Shown here: positions 45,401 through 54,349 of the stretch, piece by piece | Numbering within the stretch: the stretch's first letter is position 1 | How the letters are laid out: each line of letters starts with the position of its first letter | NCBI GenBank assembly: GCA_033762255.1 | Contig: JANRLT010000033.1 | Location: 1-64,000, forward strand | DNA from: Pirellulales bacterium | Lineage (GTDB): Bacteria > Planctomycetota > Planctomycetia > Pirellulales > JALHPA01 | Length of the DNA: 64,000 nucleotides | Direction: 5' to 3' | Translations under genes and position numbers: made by a program | The notes under the pieces: model-generated | Databases searched by the model: none | Told to the model about the DNA's origin: nothing | Seen by the model: only the letters and a program-made list of their open reading frames with translations

Positions 45401-45639
45401 TATACGCGCTGACCTCTCGGCAGGACAAAGGGGATAAAGCCCAAGCTTATAACCTAGCCACCCTGGCATTCCAGGCTGAACCGCGTTTACTGGACTGGGT
45501 CGCCACGGATCGGGACCTGGACCCACTACGGTCGGATGCGGAATTTTTAGAATTGTTAAATAGATTTTCACAATTACCCGGCGAAATGAGCCACTCTGCC
45601 GCTGGGGAAACAACCGTCACTCCCCCCGTTTCCCAATAA
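42448..45639 (+). CDS. Transmembrane Ser/Thr protein kinase with TPR region
   Basis: 1063 residues, translationally coupled to the sigma gene. A 150-residue N-terminal region precedes the kinase domain (about 150-490): Gly loop ELGSGTFGKVYLA, Lys in VVLKITS, catalytic loop HLDIKPANILL (Leu replaces the usual Arg of HRD), DFNLA in place of DFG, and GTLGYMSPEQL. A membrane helix lies near 515-535 (LATGLATAALAACILIPLAT). The exported C-terminal part has a helical linker and, from about 700 to 1040, tetratricopeptide-like repeats (YAIWLTLGQAYYHQEKFPSA; AWAYFGRGLCHLRSRDFAAA). An unusual insert with the doubled STLCNQQ unit sits in the kinase domain near residue 247. Likely signals envelope state to the sigma factor. 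Confidence 0.9.
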   Translation: MNIPAPARQLSPVTPAELLLDDYVQVFENANPDAAGRDLREFAPAASHPQYLDILCELARVDLEQRADRGESLLLDEYRQRYPELFQVSAISSRLEYEYRRLVGACAAEQLGDSLDPWRFSPSLLRELSLPAPAGASRGDSAQSTAVEDCGFTILGELGSGTFGKVYLARQAILAQRLVVLKITSAELSEPQILARLQHANIVPIYSVHVGRGQTTLCMPYYGATTFAQVLRGLPGGDRPPHSSQALLSTLCNQQSTLCNQQSTLGKEPSLSTSAGASQVPDILDRLTHPEAEELLVGPHPALQRLQNSDYATAVLWLFARLADGLQHAHSRGILHLDIKPANILLADDGTPLLLDFNLARDQRRESTTEVEKVGGTLGYMSPEQLRHFNTGNEKLDERSDIYSLGLVLYEFLRGERRVTANAQTIGKEQIAAQLDERRRVPAALAGKSPGLTPAVDAIVAKCLAFDPAARYQTAAELRTDLDRQLENFPLRYAREKSWLERLSKWRRRQPRLATGLATAALAACILIPLATLSWSRGNALLTSRHDLLVADIRDTQANFYTAKDRSELLLSLSGGDLDLTTPGIFQAQTALQTLEEAAFHPERQTALAAALTPAEQKKLRHAAGELSLSLSRVFLQQSQSSADQNVRQVAWNQARMWQEHAAKQFSPERPLGLRWQAENLSSPVNTEMLLARVENASREKTASAADLLVASQELCRRGAYGQAIPLLERAALLEARNYAIWLTLGQAYYHQEKFPSAAAAFAVCMALREDVAWAYFGRGLCHLRSRDFAAAEADFSAASQRERNFWAADINRALALLELNQPLPAKQLLDDVLAVGQHQTRALLWRSKAHTLLGDAAAAQRDKAAALASTPTDETGWVALGYEQLDSAPGQAITCFDKALQLNPHSREALQNKAHALSEQLGQVEEAVAVLDQLLKLDPAYLPALGGRGVLLARLGKREQAHADAQACLKLDRNPQTLYQLAGIYALTSRQDKGDKAQAYNLATLAFQAEPRLLDWVATDRDLDPLRSDAEFLELLNRFSQLPGEMSHSAAGETTVTPPVSQ
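43186..43275 (+). repeat. Short tandem repeat inserted in the kinase domain
   Basis: Two 21-base units (TCCACATTGTGCAATCAACAA-like) and a third partial one encode STLCNQQ, STLCNQQ, STLGKEP. The frame is preserved, and the segment falls between the N-lobe and the helix before the catalytic loop. Confidence 0.65.
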
Positions 45640-45687
45640 TCACCGCGCCACGCGCGGGGCAAGACTGGCGATTACACTTCAGGAACG

Positions 45688-47691
45688 ATGCAACGACCTT
45701 TTTCCATCAACCGTCGCCACCACCGCCGCCTGAATATCGAGCGGCTGGAGTCGCGCGATCTATTTACGACCTGGGGTAATCCCTGGCCGGAGCCAGAGCG
45801 GCTGACGGTCAGCTTTGCGGAGGATGGCACGCAAATCGACGGACAAGCAAGCGCGTTGTTTGCCCAACTGGACGCGCAACTGACGCGCGAAACCTGGCAA
45901 ACCCAAACATTGTTGGCCCTGCAAACCTGGGCCAATTATGCGAACTTAAATTTTCACGTGACAGACGACGGCCCGGCCCCTTTTGGCAAAACCACCAGCG
46001 CGCAGGGCTTGAGCGGCGCGGGAGATATTCGCATCGGCGCGGTGCCGCTGTCGAATAATGAATTGGCCGTCGCGGCTCCCTACAATCTTTACAGCGATTG
46101 GTCGGGCGAGGTGGTGGTCAACACGCAATTCACTTTTGGAGTGGGTCCAGGCGCGGCTTTTGACCTTTTCACGGTTCTGTTACAAGAGACCGGCCACGCC
46201 CTCAGCCTGGCTCCCAGCGTGGCTCCAGAATCGGTGTTATTCGGCAATTATCTAGGCCCACGGACGGATTTGTCCTCCTTGGATATCCAGGAAGTCCAGC
46301 GTTTATACGGACCCCGGCGCGCGGACCGTTTTGAGGGGACCGGAGGCAACAACCAGTCCTCCACCGCCACGCCGCTAAGTTTTATTAGCGATGTGGATCA
46401 ATACATCGGAATTGATCCCCGGGCCGGAGCAGCCCCGTTTATCGCCGCCGCCGATCTGACCACGCGGACCGATGTGGATTTTTATCAATTCACCCTTCCC
46501 GCCGGGCTGAATGATTATCGGGTGGTATTGCGCACCAGTAATATCAGTTTATTACAAGCCCAGATAACAGTTCGTGACTCGCAAGGAAACATCGTCGGTC
46601 AGGCGGCGGCCAGTAGTCCGACCATCGGTGACCTGGAATTATATGTGGCAAATGCCCAGGAAGGCGAAGTTTATTCCGTGTCGGTCGCGGGAGCGGCGGG
46701 CAATGCCTTTGACGTGGGTGGTTATGAGCTGGCGATTGGACTGGAGGCGCAGGAAGCGCTCTTCCCTTCGGTGTCGACTTTTATCAATGACGACCGGGGG
46801 GATGACGACGATGGCATAGACACGCTGGTGGTGCTCAACCCCAAAGTCAGTACAATTGGCGTACCATGGGATTATAGCCAGCGGGCCAGCCTGAGTTTTT
46901 CCACCGATCGCGACTTCTACCGCATCACTGCGCCAGCGGACGCAAATACCATGGCCGCGCTGGTTGTGGCGGTTTGGCCGCTTAATCCCCAAGATTTTCA
47001 ACCGGCGTTGAGTGTTTCCGCCATGGCGGATTTTTCCAGCTTGTTACCCGCCACGGTATTAAGAAATGACTCTGGCGCGTATTCCCTGGAAATCAAAAAC
47101 ATCACCCCCGGGGCAAATTACTACATCAAGATCGCCGCCGCGCAGCCCAACGGTTCGCAGTTGGAGGGAAATTATCTGTTAGCCGCCGATTTTCGTCGGA
47201 CACAAACTTTTTTTCGCAGTTTGGCCGCGGGCTGGCTGAATGAAACCACGCTAGAGCAAACCTACCTGCTGCGGAACACCGAATCGCGCCTGCATCATTG
47301 GCGCCTGACCGTGAATGCCCCCGCGGGCTCCACCACGCCCGCAACGGTTCGACTAGGTATTTATAACTCGACGATGCAACTCGTCGGGACCTTTACCGCC
47401 ACTACTGGAGAACCAGCCACTTTTTCGGCCTTGCTGCGTCCCGGGGTTTATACCCTTAAATTCATGGTGGATGGCGTTAACCCGCAGCTCAACCAGCGCC
47501 TGACATTTCATTTAGCCGCGCTTGTTCTTAGCGATCCCCTTGGTCCCACGCGCGTCGACCCGGGGGGTACGCCCGTGGGCGGAGGCTATGTTCCCACCTA
47601 CACTGTTCCCACGCGTCCCTATTACAGCTTTTATTTCTTTGGACGCAACTTTACCTGGGTGCGACCCCGGGTACCCGTTGGCTCGCCATAA
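45688..47691 (+). CDS. LEPR-XLL protein with degenerate matrixin-like metalloprotease domain
   Basis: 667 residues, start at 45688 with AGGA just upstream, 48 bases after the kinase stop. N-terminus LNIERLESRDLFTTWG is of LEPR-XLL type. Residues about 25-215 align by pattern with matrixin/M10-like proteases: NLNFHVTDDG, then LLQETGHALSLAPS where HExxHxxGxxH is expected, and LSSLDIQEVQRLYGPR. The first His is Gln and the third zinc ligand is missing, so zinc proteolysis is doubtful. Residues about 225-330 and later sections resemble PPC-type beta-sandwiches (DVDFYQFTLPAGLNDYRVVL). The C-terminus ends FYFFGRNFTWVRPRVPVGSP. Probably extracellular; co-transcription with the kinase is possible. 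Confidence 0.75.
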   Translation: MQRPFSINRRHHRRLNIERLESRDLFTTWGNPWPEPERLTVSFAEDGTQIDGQASALFAQLDAQLTRETWQTQTLLALQTWANYANLNFHVTDDGPAPFGKTTSAQGLSGAGDIRIGAVPLSNNELAVAAPYNLYSDWSGEVVVNTQFTFGVGPGAAFDLFTVLLQETGHALSLAPSVAPESVLFGNYLGPRTDLSSLDIQEVQRLYGPRRADRFEGTGGNNQSSTATPLSFISDVDQYIGIDPRAGAAPFIAAADLTTRTDVDFYQFTLPAGLNDYRVVLRTSNISLLQAQITVRDSQGNIVGQAAASSPTIGDLELYVANAQEGEVYSVSVAGAAGNAFDVGGYELAIGLEAQEALFPSVSTFINDDRGDDDDGIDTLVVLNPKVSTIGVPWDYSQRASLSFSTDRDFYRITAPADANTMAALVVAVWPLNPQDFQPALSVSAMADFSSLLPATVLRNDSGAYSLEIKNITPGANYYIKIAAAQPNGSQLEGNYLLAADFRRTQTFFRSLAAGWLNETTLEQTYLLRNTESRLHHWRLTVNAPAGSTTPATVRLGIYNSTMQLVGTFTATTGEPATFSALLRPGVYTLKFMVDGVNPQLNQRLTFHLAALVLSDPLGPTRVDPGGTPVGGGYVPTYTVPTRPYYSFYFFGRNFTWVRPRVPVGSP

Positions 47692-47728
47692 GACTGCCCA
47701 TACTCGCGGCGCATCCATACCCCCGCAA

Positions 47729-47767
47729 TAAAAAAAACACCCCGAACCGCGCTATCGCGATTCGGGG
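47729..47767 (-). terminator. Terminator with A/T-run between convergent genes
   Basis: CCCCGAACCGCG (47740-47751) pairs with CGCGATTCGGGG (47756-47767) with one mismatch. On the minus strand the stem is followed by a run of T (complement of 47729-47737). It is 200 bases past the minus-strand BON gene and 40 past the plus-strand gene; the T-run favours minus. Confidence 0.65.
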
Positions 47768-47973
47768 GGCGGGGTCAGTCAACATAACTTTCTGTGGAGA
47801 ATCACGGATCAATCACTGCCCTAGGCAATATCCGCCAGGGCGGTCCTAGAACTAGCTTTTCCCGAGACGGCAACCATTGGATAAACTAATATTCGTGGTA
47901 GCCGTGTTTCGGCGACGGGACAGGCTGCTGTGTCCTGCGGGCAACCTTTCCTTTCGCCGTTAATCACACAACC

Positions 47974-48978
47974 TTAGTCCTTAAAGTCCAGGAACCACCA
48001 TCCATCATCCCATTCCAGCGACACTTTCCGCCAACCCAGCGGAACTTGCGGATAGGGATAAAACGGCCCAATGTACGGCCAAGCCGTCGCGGAATACTGC
48101 TTGGGATAGTTCACCGCGGCGTAGTTGGGATAAGCCGCGTAGCTAGGCCAGGCGTAATTCGGCATGTTGGGGCTGTCATACATCGCCGGAGGCGGGCACG
48201 ACGCGGGGCTAGGAATGTGCGCCGGCAGGGGCGCTCCCTGAACTCCTAATTCTCCCGGAACGGCATAACTATCGCCAGCCGCTGGTACTTGGCGGCTCGC
48301 CAGTTGGGGATAACCCAACGGACGGGCTCCTTGGGTGTTCACCTTGCGTGGTGTGGAACCAGTGTTGGCATAGGTAATCTTGCCGCTGGTCCCAGAGGCC
48401 GTTCCCACCGGGCGACCGGCGGATTGCGGTAGGGGTTGGGCGTATTGCGCCGGACGGGGCTGCGCTGCATACTGCGGAGCCGGCGCGTATTGCTGAGCCA
48501 TGGGGTATTGTTGCGGACGCGATTGCGCCATTTGCCGTTGCTGCATTGGCATCGGCCGTTGGCTGGTCGCCTGCGGGGCATAAGTGGGCTGGGTCGGCAT
48601 CGCCGCCGAGACCCGTTGCACTTCCGCCGGGGCGGGGGTGGGCTGGTTGGCAAATAAATTGTTCGGCTGGCGAAGGCCGTTAGCGGCCCCCCGCGGAGCG
48701 GGAGCCTTGATTTCCAGATTATTAACCACCCGTTCGATCCCGGGGGTCACCTCGGCCAGGGCAATCGCACGATCCAGTTGATCGGCGTTGCTAACGCGGC
48801 CGTTCAACTCGACGATCCCCCCTTCCACGACCACATTGATGCTGTAGCCCTTCAACTGGCCGCTGTTCTTAAAATTCTCGGCAATCTGCTGGGCTAAATC
48901 CTGGTCGTCGGCCCGGCCCACCGTGGGCAGCAGGGCAGCGCACCCGGAAATCGCCAATCCTAACCAAAACCGTCGCAT
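47974..48978 (-). CDS. Exported BON-domain protein with Gln/Pro-rich region
   Basis: 334 residues from the ATG at 48978, fixed by AGGAGGG at 48983-48989. A signal segment (WLGLAISGCAALLPTVGRA) leads to one BON domain, about residues 25-90 (DLAQQIAENFKNSGQLKGYSINVVVEGGIVELNGRV region, split by its GIVELNG core). A 170-residue Gln/Pro/Ala-rich stretch follows. The last 60 residues (YPKQYSATAWPYIGPFYPYP; GWRKVSLEWDDGWWFLDF) are a C-terminal signature I associate with planctomycete BON proteins. BON domains bind membranes or envelope partners; a structural envelope role is inferred. Confidence 0.85.
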   Translation of the reverse strand: MRRFWLGLAISGCAALLPTVGRADDQDLAQQIAENFKNSGQLKGYSINVVVEGGIVELNGRVSNADQLDRAIALAEVTPGIERVVNNLEIKAPAPRGAANGLRQPNNLFANQPTPAPAEVQRVSAAMPTQPTYAPQATSQRPMPMQQRQMAQSRPQQYPMAQQYAPAPQYAAQPRPAQYAQPLPQSAGRPVGTASGTSGKITYANTGSTPRKVNTQGARPLGYPQLASRQVPAAGDSYAVPGELGVQGAPLPAHIPSPASCPPPAMYDSPNMPNYAWPSYAAYPNYAAVNYPKQYSATAWPYIGPFYPYPQVPLGWRKVSLEWDDGWWFLDFKD

Positions 48979-49415
48979 GTTTCCCTCCTGTAGCACGCGT
49001 CGAATCGTGTGGCAAACCTTTGGGGCATCCTACGGATGTTCCCGCCAGGCATCCCTGCCGCTGACCACGGCAGTCCACGCGATTCCTTGTTGTTGACTAG
49101 ATCCCGTTAGCCACCGCACGTTATCTGCCGGGTGGGCATAGCGGCGAATTCCTTTACGCGGGTGTAAAAGAATCCCAAAAATCAGCCGCTGTGGCATCCT
49201 CCAGCGCAGTGCACGCAAGTGACTGATATTCAGTGTCGGATACCGATTGTGCCGTTGGGGAGTTTTTTTCGGGATTTATTGAAAATGGCAATTCTGCCGG
49301 GCATAGCAGATATAAGACACGTCTCTTAAACCCATACCAGCCATAGGCTTATAAAAACAAAACGGCATTCAAACCACTCTTTGGCAAGCTGCCCAATCTA
49401 AGAAAACCTTGCCGA
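48979..49415. other. Intergenic region between BON protein and sensor kinase
   Basis: About 440 bases with the BON gene promoter and the kinase 3' end. AGGAGGG at 48983-48989 is the BON ribosome binding site. The rest is AT-rich from 49260 on; no gene or terminator is clear. Confidence 0.5.
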
Positions 49416-51233
49416 TTATGCCGTTGCCTTTAAGACCTGTTTGACGCTAGCAGTAGCGGGAAAGGCAAGTTCCTGCCGCGCGGGCATTTCTCTGCGCGCC
49501 CAGGGTAATTGCACGGTAAAAGTGCTTCCCTTACCCAATTCACTATGCAGGTTTATTTCTCCCCCCAGCAATTTGCACAGTTCCTTCACAATCGACAGTC
49601 CTAGACCCGTCCCCGAATACTCGCGGGTCATGGCATCGCCGCGGGCCAGGACCTGGGTCCCCTGGCGAAATTTTTCAAAAATCGCGGTTTGATCCTCGGG
49701 CGAGATCCCCACGCCGGTGTCCGCCACGCTGAGTAGCAGGTCGCCATAGACCACTTGGCCATTTTCGCTCGCATGGTTCTCTCCCGCCAAAGTCGCCGGG
49801 ACCATCCGGGCGGAGACAGTAATTCGCCCCCCTTCGGGGGTAAATTTGATGGCATTGGACAGCAAGTTGTTTAAGATTTGCTGCAATTTGCCCAAGTCCT
49901 GAAAGAGGGGCGGTAAATCGGGCTCGATCGCGGCCTCGAGATCGATATTTTTCCGCTCGGCCAGGGGGCGGGCCATGTCGCACTGCGCGGAAATGGCGTG
50001 ATCAATGCGAAATTCGCTCAACCGCAGTTCCATCTTGCCGCTTTCAATTTTTGCCAGGTCCAAGATGTCATTGATCATGTCGAGCAGCATCCGCCCCGAC
50101 TTTTGAATATTGGTCACGTAGCGCTGCTGTTTGTCATCGAGCGATTTGATGGAACTTAACACATCGCTAAAGCCAATAATGCTGTTCAGCGGCGTGCGCA
50201 GCTCGTGACTCATGGTGGCGAGAAAATCGCTTTTCAGACGGTTCATCTCGTACAGCCGCATATTCAGCTGCGCTAGTTCGTCAACCTTTAGATCCAATTC
50301 GGTCTTCCCCTGCGTTAATTCTTCCTGGGCTTCGACCAGATGCCGCACCATTTTATTAAACGAATTGGCCAAGTCCTCAAACTCGTCGGCGGTTTGAATT
50401 TCGGCCCGGGCATCCAGCTTGCCGCGGGCGACTTCGTCGCTGACATCACGCAGGTGTTTTAGCGGTTTGACAATGACATACCGCACGATCACATAGACCG
50501 CCACCACGGCGAAGAACGTCGTAATGATCGCCGCTCCCAAAAAGATCGCCCGATTAAAATTAATCGCTTTTTGAGTATCGGAATCCGGCAGGATAATTTT
50601 TACCACGCCCAGCAGATCCCCTTCCCGCAATTCCGTTTTGGTGGGATCAAAGGCGATCCCCTGACGAGTAAGATAGTTTTTATACATGGTGTCATGGCAG
50701 ATGATACACTGCGAATTTGACGCCCAGACCGGCTGATAATAGGAATAGATACCCCGGGCGTTATCCCGAAATTCCTCAAATAACTCGTCGTTATTTCCCG
50801 CATAAGCAATTCCGGTTTGATTCTCGACGGGTGCGGTTTTTTTATAGGGTTGCAGTTTAAAAAATCGTTCGTAGACCTGCCGTTCTTCCTCGGTAGCCGG
50901 ATGATGCTTTTGATCCTTATTATACAAAGAAAAAACTTGATATTTGTATTTTTTGGATTGCCAGTCTTTGCCTAATTCCTCGACAACTTCTTCGTATCCT
51001 TGAAGCGAGGGAATATTCTTTTCGTCGTTTTCCCAATGCACCTGGACCAGGACCGGATCGACCAGAGCCTGTCCGGTATTACGGGTATTGGCATAGACCA
51101 GTTCCTCGGTCCGGTTGCCATACCACCAAAAACTTCCCAAGATCAAAACCAATAAACATCCAGCAAACAGCAGCAGGCATTTGATTTCCAGCCTGGATTC
51201 GCCCAAGACGCGTTTAAAGGATTGATACGACAT
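49416..51233 (-). CDS. Membrane sensor histidine kinase with haem-c motif
   Basis: 605 residues. A membrane helix at about 17-38 is followed by a periplasmic domain (40-233) of DUF3365/Tll0287 type that includes a c-type haem motif CIICH near residue 175 (NSQCIICHDTMYKNY). A second helix at about 234-256, HAMP (KPLKHLRDVSDEVARGKLDA), a coiled coil, HisKA with SHELRTPLNSIIGFSDVL near 345, and an ATPase domain with NLLSNAIKFTPEGG, DTGVGI and GTGLGLSIVKEL follow. Covalent haem suggests sensing of redox state or a diatomic gas. No response regulator gene is adjacent, so the partner lies elsewhere. Confidence 0.92.
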   Translation of the reverse strand: MSYQSFKRVLGESRLEIKCLLLFAGCLLVLILGSFWWYGNRTEELVYANTRNTGQALVDPVLVQVHWENDEKNIPSLQGYEEVVEELGKDWQSKKYKYQVFSLYNKDQKHHPATEEERQVYERFFKLQPYKKTAPVENQTGIAYAGNNDELFEEFRDNARGIYSYYQPVWASNSQCIICHDTMYKNYLTRQGIAFDPTKTELREGDLLGVVKIILPDSDTQKAINFNRAIFLGAAIITTFFAVVAVYVIVRYVIVKPLKHLRDVSDEVARGKLDARAEIQTADEFEDLANSFNKMVRHLVEAQEELTQGKTELDLKVDELAQLNMRLYEMNRLKSDFLATMSHELRTPLNSIIGFSDVLSSIKSLDDKQQRYVTNIQKSGRMLLDMINDILDLAKIESGKMELRLSEFRIDHAISAQCDMARPLAERKNIDLEAAIEPDLPPLFQDLGKLQQILNNLLSNAIKFTPEGGRITVSARMVPATLAGENHASENGQVVYGDLLLSVADTGVGISPEDQTAIFEKFRQGTQVLARGDAMTREYSGTGLGLSIVKELCKLLGGEINLHSELGKGSTFTVQLPWARREMPARQELAFPATASVKQVLKATA

Positions 51234-51333
51234 GCTTGGATCGGGAAGGGAAAAGGTAAACCGCCGCTTAAATTGTCGCGCAAATCCCCCAAATTGTCAA
51301 AATCATTTTACCTGCTGCCAAATTGGTGCCTGC

Positions 51334-53616
51334 TTAGAGCATTTCCTGCGGGTCGATATCGACCACCCATTGGACTTCTTCCGGGGGAGCCGCCGAAAGT
51401 TGCGCCTGCCGCAGGGCTGTCCGCAAATGCCCTTCGTCCGCCGCCTGCGCCAAAAAATGAAACCGGTACAGATTGCGCAGCTTGGGCATGGGGGCCGCCG
51501 CGGGACCCAGCAATCGCAGGTCCGGGGTGAGTTGTTCCAAATTTTTCCGTACCTGGTCGGCCAGGGTTTGCGCGGTCGCCTGGGCCACTTGCTCGTTAGG
51601 ACCACGGACAATCACCCGCGCCAGGGGCCAAATGGGAGGAAAATGACCTCCCTCGCGCAAGGGCATTTCTTGTGCGGCAAACTGGGCATAATCATGGCGG
51701 GAGGCGGCTTGAATAGCGTAATGATCGGGATTGAGGGTCTGGACCAGGACGCGGCCGCCACGTTCTCCCCGCCCTGTGCGACCCGCGACCTGCGTCACCA
51801 GTTGAAACGTTCGCTCCGCCGCGCGAAAGTCCGGCAAATGCAACGCCGTGTCGGCATTGACCACCCCCACGAGCAGCACATTGGGAAAATCCAGACCCTT
51901 GGCGATCATTTGCGTCCCCAGCAAAATATCCACCTCGTGCTTGCTAAACGCCTCAAACGCCCGCGCGTGGCTGTCGGGCTGTTTCATGGTGTCGGTATCC
52001 ATGCGCAGCACGCGTGCTTCGGGAAAACTGGCTTTGACTTCGGCTTCTAATCGTTGGGTGCCCATCCCCGAATAGCGCAGTCCAGGAAGCTTGCATTGGG
52101 GACAAGCCGCGGGGGCGCGTTCGGAATGGTCGCAATAATGGCAAACCGCAATTTCACCGGTGCGATGGTGTGTCAGGGGCAATTCACAATCGGGACAGCG
52201 CACGACAAAACCACAGCCTGGACACTGGATATGCGTGGAATATCCGCGCCGATTGAGTAGTAAAATGATCTGCCCCCGGTCGGCCAGGGTTTGTTTCATG
52301 GCGTTTTGCAACTGCCGACTCAATGCGCCGCGCACTTGCCGGGCGTCGCGCATGTCCACCGTCAGCACATCGGGCAGGGGACGATTGGAAACCCGGCGCG
52401 GAAGTTCGCACAGGACCGCCTGGCCGGACTGGGCCCGGTGCCAACTTTCGATTGCCGGAGTGGCCGATCCCAACACCAGGGGGACAGATTCTTCCCGCGC
52501 GCGCCACAGCGCCACATCCCGCGCGTGATACCGCGGTGTTTCGCTTTGTTTGAAACTCCCCTCGTGCTCTTCATCGAGAATTATCAACCCCAGGCGCGAG
52601 CAAGGGGCAAACACCGCGCTGCGCGCCCCCACAATGACCGATACCTCTCCCCGGGCAATCCGCTCCCAATGCCACAACCGTTCGGCATCGCGCAAATGGC
52701 TGTGCAACACCGCCACCTGGGCAAAGCGGGCTTGAAAGCGTTCGCGGGTTTGGGGGGTGAGGCTGATTTCCGGCACGAGCATGATTGCCTGTCGGCCAAA
52801 GCTCAGTGTCTCATCGATGGCCTGCATATACACTTCGGTTTTTCCGCTGCCAGTGACTCCATGAATAAGAATCGTGGCGTGCTCTCCAGCGCGCATCGGA
52901 TCGATGATGGCGGCCAAGGCCCGCGTTTGATCCTGGTTCAGCTTTAATTGGGCCTCGGACGGCGTGTCCGCCTCCACGCCCACCCCTTCGCCAACAAAGC
53001 GTTTGGTCAGCTTGATGAGCCCTTTTTTTGCCAGGGATTGAATCGGCCCCGGCGTGCATTCACACTGCCGTGCCAAATCCGCCAGACTGATCGTCGCGGG
53101 GTTTTTAGTCAGATAGGCCAGGACTGCCTGCTGTTTGGGCGTGATTTTAGGTGGTTGAGAAGCGGCCAAACGCTGGTGAACCTGGGGATGAAGCGTAACC
53201 TGGGTAATTTCCCGCAGGGTTTGCTTGGCCCGTACGGCGGCCGGCAGGACCGTTTGTAACGTCGTTCCCCAAGTACATAGGTAATGGTCCGCCATCCAGC
53301 GTGTCAGATTCAACATCGCGGGGGTCAATAACGGACGCTCGTCAATGATGCGACCCACGCTTTTCAGCTTGTGCTGGCTCGTGGTGTTGGGGGCTAATTT
53401 TACACAATAGCCCACCGTGGGGCGATTTCCCCGTCCCAACGGCACCTCGACCCGCTGACCAATTTTTATGCTCGCCCGCAGAGGCTCGGGGACTTCGTAA
53501 TCAAACGGCTGTTCCACGCCCGCGGGAAAAACCACCGTGGCGATCAACCGATCGCGACGATCGTCCGCCTCCCACGGTTCAGCTTCAAAGGTAAACAGAT
53601 TTTGCTGTGCGGCCAT
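51334..53616 (-). CDS. priA: Primosomal replication protein N' (PriA helicase)
   Basis: 760 residues, normal length. PriA restarts stalled replication forks. The N-terminal 3'-end-binding domain is followed by a winged helix, helicase motifs GVTGSGKTEVYMQA (Walker A) and LIILDEEHEGSFKQ (DEEH), then the zinc-binding cysteines CPGCGFVVRCPDCELPL and CHYCDHSERAPAACPQC. Later motifs are LLGTQMIAKGLDFPNV and VAGRTGRGERGGRVLVQT. The C-terminus carries RNLYRFHFLAQA. Divergent from nadD with 124 bases between the start codons. Confidence 0.96.
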   Translation of the reverse strand: MAAQQNLFTFEAEPWEADDRRDRLIATVVFPAGVEQPFDYEVPEPLRASIKIGQRVEVPLGRGNRPTVGYCVKLAPNTTSQHKLKSVGRIIDERPLLTPAMLNLTRWMADHYLCTWGTTLQTVLPAAVRAKQTLREITQVTLHPQVHQRLAASQPPKITPKQQAVLAYLTKNPATISLADLARQCECTPGPIQSLAKKGLIKLTKRFVGEGVGVEADTPSEAQLKLNQDQTRALAAIIDPMRAGEHATILIHGVTGSGKTEVYMQAIDETLSFGRQAIMLVPEISLTPQTRERFQARFAQVAVLHSHLRDAERLWHWERIARGEVSVIVGARSAVFAPCSRLGLIILDEEHEGSFKQSETPRYHARDVALWRAREESVPLVLGSATPAIESWHRAQSGQAVLCELPRRVSNRPLPDVLTVDMRDARQVRGALSRQLQNAMKQTLADRGQIILLLNRRGYSTHIQCPGCGFVVRCPDCELPLTHHRTGEIAVCHYCDHSERAPAACPQCKLPGLRYSGMGTQRLEAEVKASFPEARVLRMDTDTMKQPDSHARAFEAFSKHEVDILLGTQMIAKGLDFPNVLLVGVVNADTALHLPDFRAAERTFQLVTQVAGRTGRGERGGRVLVQTLNPDHYAIQAASRHDYAQFAAQEMPLREGGHFPPIWPLARVIVRGPNEQVAQATAQTLADQVRKNLEQLTPDLRLLGPAAAPMPKLRNLYRFHFLAQAADEGHLRTALRQAQLSAAPPEEVQWVVDIDPQEML

Positions 53617-53740
53617 AGCCCGTTATGATACCAAATTCCCGGAAAGTCGGACGGGGGAGGGGACCGGCCGAATGTCGCGGTAAAATCGTGTCCCCCGGGA
53701 GACCGCGTTCTTTGGATGTGGATTTTTACGGTAGAATTTT

Positions 53741-54349
53741 ATGCGATTGGGAATTTTTGGCGGAAGTTTTGATCCCGTGCATTATGGGCATTTGTTGTTG
53801 GCGGAATCCTCTCGGCAGCAGGCCCGGCTGGATCGGGTCTATTTTGTACCGGCCAATATTCCCCCGCATAAACTGGGCCAGCTGCGGGCCGATGGGGCGG
53901 ATCGGGTGGAAATGCTGAAGCTGGCCATCAGCGGCCAGGATACGTTTGCCTATTCCACCTGCGAACTGGATCGCGGCGGGATTAGCTATACCGTGGAAAC
54001 GCTGCGATATTTTCATAAAACAGAACCAGCCGCCGATTTATTTTTATTGTTGGGAGCGGATTCCCTGCACGACCTGCCAAACTGGAAAGAACCTGCCGAA
54101 ATCTGCACGCTGGCTCTCCCGCTGGTAGTAAATCGAGAAGGGCACACTTCGCCCGACTGGCAACTGTTGGCTCCGTTTGTCTCTTCGCAGCGGTTAAAAG
54201 AAATCGCCGCTAACGGGGTCGTCATGCCCGGCATGGGGCTAAGTTCTAGCCAGATACGCCAGGCCGCCGCGGCTGGATCCAGTATTCGCTACCAAACCCC
54301 CCGCGCTGTCGAGTTATATTTAATCACGCACAAGCTGTATGGTGCGTAG
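53741..54349 (+). CDS. nadD: Nicotinate-nucleotide adenylyltransferase
   Basis: 202 residues. Transfers AMP from ATP to nicotinate mononucleotide in NAD synthesis. The opening MRLGIFGGSFDPVHYGHLLL contains the GGSFDPVHxGH nucleotide-binding motif. FVPANIPPHK, LLLGADSLHDLPNW and the C-terminal SSSQIRQ (ISST-like) complete the family pattern. Its TAG stop codon is the TAG of a GTAG hairpin element. Confidence 0.96.
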   Translation: MRLGIFGGSFDPVHYGHLLLAESSRQQARLDRVYFVPANIPPHKLGQLRADGADRVEMLKLAISGQDTFAYSTCELDRGGISYTVETLRYFHKTEPAADLFLLLGADSLHDLPNWKEPAEICTLALPLVVNREGHTSPDWQLLAPFVSSQRLKEIAANGVVMPGMGLSSSQIRQAAAAGSSIRYQTPRAVELYLITHKLYGA

